A stretch of DNA of 7,889 nt. Source: an uncultured Bacilli bacterium (lineage in GTDB: Bacteria; Bacillota_I; Bacilli_A; RF39; UBA660). Position numbers and translations under genes: made by a program. Below the pieces are notes generated by a model, which worked only from the letters and a program-made list of their open reading frames with translations, made no database searches and was not told where the DNA came from. Every line of letters starts with the position of its first letter. The stretch's first letter is position 1. The stretch spans positions 1-7,889 of the forward strand of contig CALVJI010000057.1 of the NCBI GenBank assembly GCA_944332105.1, in the 5' to 3' direction. Of the stretch, positions 6,100-7,889 are shown piece after piece.

Positions 6100-7130
6100 T
6101 CTTTTAAAACGGAACTTTGCCATACTTTTTGAAAAGCTACAGGCAAAGAATACTCTTTTTTTAACTCTTTTTTTTCCACAAATGTTACGTTAGGTATTGG
6201 ATTATCTAATAGTACTTGATAACCATGAAGAATCCATATTTGATGCGAAAAAACATGTTTGACTGGTTGTAATTTAATGATTTTCTTCGCATAAATTCCT
6301 TTGTTTTGAAATAGTTTATTTATTTCTTCCTCGTTTAATGAATTTTCGATATTTGGAAATTCGTAGAGATTGGCTAAAATTCCTTTATTTTCTCTCTTCG
6401 TTATGCCAATCTTTTTTTTGTATTCAAAAAGAAAAACGGTTTTATGAAGAATCCTTTTTTCTTTGGTTTCTTTTTTAACGGGATATTCATCTATCGTTTG
6501 ATGTTTATAGGCCTTGCATGCTTGGTTTAGAGGACACTCTTTACATTGGGGAGTCTTTGTACAAATTAAGGCACCAAGTTCAATAAAACTTTGTGTAAAA
6601 GAAGAAGGTGAGAAATCTTTCATCCATTTTTGTAAAATACTATCATATTTTGCACGAACTTTTGGTTTTAAAATACTTTCTTTTTCTTCATATACTCTCG
6701 ATAAAACCCGCAAGACATTGCCATCAATCGCTGGTTCTCTTAATCCATAGGCAATGGATAAAATCGCCCCTACTGTGTAAGGACCAATGCCAGGCAAACT
6801 TTGCAAGGCTAATTTATCTATTGGTAAAGTATTTTGATTTTGACTTTGCAAAATTTGGGCTGTTTTTTGTAAATTTCGAGCTCGACTGTAATACCCTAAT
6901 CCTTCCCATAACTTTAATAAACGGTCTTCATCAATATTTGCTAAAGCTTTTAGATCAGGTATTTCTTTTAAAAAACGTTCATAGTATGGAATAACGGTAT
7001 CTACCTTGGTTTGTTGTAACATTGTCTCAGATATCCAAATTTTATACGGATCTTTTGTATGCCGCCATGGCAAATCTCGTTTGTTTGTTTCATACCATAG
7101 AATTAATGCTTCAATATCCTTCTTTTTCAT
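6096..7130 (-). CDS. mutY: A/G-specific adenine glycosylase MutY
   Basis: A 344-residue repair enzyme that removes adenine mispaired with 8-oxoguanine, preventing G-to-T changes. The N-terminal glycosylase core shows LPWR 20-23, WISETMLQQT 32-41 with catalytic Glu35, LWEGLGYYSRARNL 74-87, the helix-hairpin-helix LPGIGPYT 112-119 and AIDGN 134-138 with catalytic Asp136. A [4Fe-4S] motif follows with Cys190, 196, 199 and 205. The first gap is five residues rather than the six usual in MutY and endonuclease III. Residues about 225-340 form the NUDIX-like domain that reads 8-oxoG, including the FSH motif (294-296). Length is normal. ATG 7130 starts 20 bases inside the end of relP and has only a weak ribosome site, so translation is probably coupled to relP. 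A terminator follows the stop. Confidence 0.95.
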   Translation of the reverse strand: MKKKDIEALILWYETNKRDLPWRHTKDPYKIWISETMLQQTKVDTVIPYYERFLKEIPDLKALANIDEDRLLKLWEGLGYYSRARNLQKTAQILQSQNQNTLPIDKLALQSLPGIGPYTVGAILSIAYGLREPAIDGNVLRVLSRVYEEKESILKPKVRAKYDSILQKWMKDFSPSSFTQSFIELGALICTKTPQCKECPLNQACKAYKHQTIDEYPVKKETKEKRILHKTVFLFEYKKKIGITKRENKGILANLYEFPNIENSLNEEEINKLFQNKGIYAKKIIKLQPVKHVFSHQIWILHGYQVLLDNPIPNVTFVEKKELKKEYSLPVAFQKVWQSSVLKD

Positions 7131-7713
7131 ACTTACTCATTATCTTATTCATTTCATACATTTTACGATCGAGCTCTTGAATGTCTTCTGCATACTCACG
7201 CATGGCGTTTTGAATATCTGCGGGAATAACATCTTGAAATTTATAACGGATTTTATGATCTAAAGTAGCCCAGAAGTCCATCGCGACTGTACGGATTTGT
7301 ATTTCTGCTGTAATGTATTCCACATAGCTTTCTAAATAAATGGGTACTAGCACAATTAAATGGTAGCTACTATACCCACTATCTTTTGGTTCTTTAATAT
7401 AGTCCTTGCGTTTTTTAATTAACAAGTTGGTTGAATGTGTAATCATAGAAACAATATCGTAAACATCACTTAAAAAAGAAACAACAATCCGGACGCCTAC
7501 TACATCAGAAATATGTTTTTCGATATTTTCCGGAGTAAATCCATATCCCTTTTTGGTTAGCTTACATTGAATGCTTTTTTCCGTTTTGATCCTTGATTTA
7601 GTATGTTCTACTGGAGTATATCCATGTTTTCTTTCGAATTCTTTAATAAGGATTTGTAATTCTGTTTCAAGCATTTTTTTGGCATATTCATATTTAGCAT
7701 ATATTTCGTCCAT
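7111..7713 (-). CDS. relP: small alarmone synthetase, RelP/YwaC-type (p)ppGpp synthetase
   Basis: A 200-residue cytoplasmic enzyme expected to transfer pyrophosphate from ATP to GDP or GTP, making ppGpp/pppGpp. It consists of the RelA_SpoT synthetase domain alone; the HD hydrolase and the TGS/ACT regulatory domains are missing, so it cannot be a long Rel. Visible motifs are EHTKSRIK 36-43, DVVGVRI 70-76, KDYI 103-106, GYSSYH 113-118, EIQIRT 137-142 and AMDFWATLDH 144-153. The EHTKSR, VEY.AEIQIRT.AMDFWA and C-terminal coiled regions agree better with Bacillus subtilis YwaC (RelP, SAS2) than with YjbM (RelQ). Two changes from the usual form are GYSS for GYRS and DH for EH. Start: ATG 7713 preceded by AGGAGA is preferred over an in-frame GTG/ATG at 7761/7758, which would place a leader hairpin in the coding region. 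It is first in an operon with mutY. Transcriptional stress induction is typical of relP. Confidence 0.88.
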   Translation of the reverse strand: MDEIYAKYEYAKKMLETELQILIKEFERKHGYTPVEHTKSRIKTEKSIQCKLTKKGYGFTPENIEKHISDVVGVRIVVSFLSDVYDIVSMITHSTNLLIKKRKDYIKEPKDSGYSSYHLIVLVPIYLESYVEYITAEIQIRTVAMDFWATLDHKIRYKFQDVIPADIQNAMREYAEDIQELDRKMYEMNKIMSKYEKEGY

Positions 7714-7724
7714 TTTTTTTGATC

Positions 7725-7730
7725 TCTCCT
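7725..7730 (-). promoter_or_regulatory. ribosome site fixing the relP start
   Basis: AGGAGA on the minus strand (7730-7725) lies 11 bases before ATG 7713. Upstream in-frame starts at 7761 (GTG) and 7758 (ATG) have no comparable site. The frame is open between them, so a longer form with 16 extra residues (MMRLYCFFFNQERSKK) cannot be excluded by stop codons alone. Confidence 0.6.
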
Positions 7731-7734
7731 GATT

Positions 7735-7764
7735 AAAAAAGAAGCAATACAAACGCATCACTTC
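7735..7764 (-). terminator. terminator-like hairpin in the relP leader (possible attenuator)
   Basis: In the minus-strand RNA GAAGUGAU (7764-7757) pairs with AUUGCUUC (7748-7741) over an eight-base loop, using six Watson-Crick and two G-U pairs, and six U follow immediately (7740-7735). It sits between the predicted promoter and the relP ribosome site. The two G-U pairs would be C-A clashes in the opposite strand, so the fold is specific to relP-sense RNA. It could terminate transcripts early, protect the 5' end, or be the end signal of an upstream gene outside the window. Confidence 0.5.
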
Positions 7765-7775
7765 AAATATGCCTT

Positions 7776-7804
7776 ATTATAGCAAAAATTTATTATTTTT
7801 ACAA
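7776..7804 (-). promoter_or_regulatory. promoter of relP-mutY
   Basis: On the minus strand TTGTAA (7804-7799, four consensus matches) and a perfect TATAAT (7781-7776) are 17 bases apart. The predicted start near 7769 gives a leader of about 56 bases that begins almost at the hairpin. The remaining bases 7805-7889 show no gene or clear signal. Confidence 0.7.
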
Positions 7805-7889
7805 GAGCATAATGTTACAATTCACAGCCAAAGAAACAAAAGTGGATTAAAATACAATAAAAAATCAAAGAGCACATGTTGATAAGTAA

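Noticed and set aside
6514..6994. Overlapping plus-strand open frames opposite mutY
   Set aside because: mutY motifs on the minus strand are complete throughout, and these frames have no ribosome site and an unnatural composition.
5821..7130. Prophage remnant suggested by the holin-like gene
   Set aside because: No endolysin, integrase, att repeat or structural gene is present; neighbours are chromosomal housekeeping genes.
7006..7263. 85-codon plus-strand open frame across the mutY/relP junction
   Set aside because: It is antisense to two well-supported genes, with no promoter or ribosome site.
7853..7889. TACAAT (7853-7858) and ATG at 7877 as a plus-strand promoter and gene start at the right edge
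   Set aside because: No -35 at a proper distance and no ribosome site before the ATG; too little sequence remains to judge.

Overview
The window is AT-rich DNA from a low-GC Gram-positive bacterium of the Bacillota or a related Mollicutes-like lineage. The grounds are the strong AGGAGG-type ribosome sites, short leaders, a RelP/YwaC-type small alarmone synthetase, intrinsic terminators with T-tracts, and best-remembered family matches among Bacilli and Clostridia. Tryptophans are encoded by TGG, and a TGA stop ends relP, so the standard bacterial code applies. Genus cannot be fixed from this sequence. Six genes fill almost the whole window and no stretch over 300 bases lacks a gene. No tRNA, rRNA, CRISPR array, insertion sequence or integrase was seen.

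Layout, left to right. (1) 58-795, minus: a membrane-anchored or secreted DNA/RNA non-specific endonuclease whose end is folded into its own intrinsic terminator. (2) 837-3260, minus: a MacB-like ABC exporter with ATPase and FtsX-type permease fused in one chain. It lies 41 bases upstream of the nuclease with no terminator between, so the two probably share a transcript. (3) 3348-5690, minus: a P-type cation ATPase of the Ca2+/CtpE-like kind, with its own extended -10 promoter and terminator. (4) 5821-6099, plus: a 92-residue holin-like membrane protein, divergent from the ATPase and the only plus-strand gene. (5) 6096-7130, minus: mutY, adenine glycosylase. (6) 7111-7713, minus: relP, a (p)ppGpp synthetase, overlapping mutY by 20 bases and driven from a promoter at 7776-7804 with a terminator-like hairpin in its leader.

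Functionally this looks like ordinary chromosome, mostly envelope and stress functions: export, cation homeostasis, extracellular nucleic acid cleavage, the stringent response and repair of oxidised guanine mispairs. I did not find convincing evidence of a new multi-gene system. The best leads are small: the hairpin between the relP promoter and its ribosome site, a shortened Cys spacing in the MutY iron-sulfur motif, a Lys in the M4 ion-site motif of the ATPase, and an isolated holin-like gene whose ribosome site can be paired by upstream sequence.
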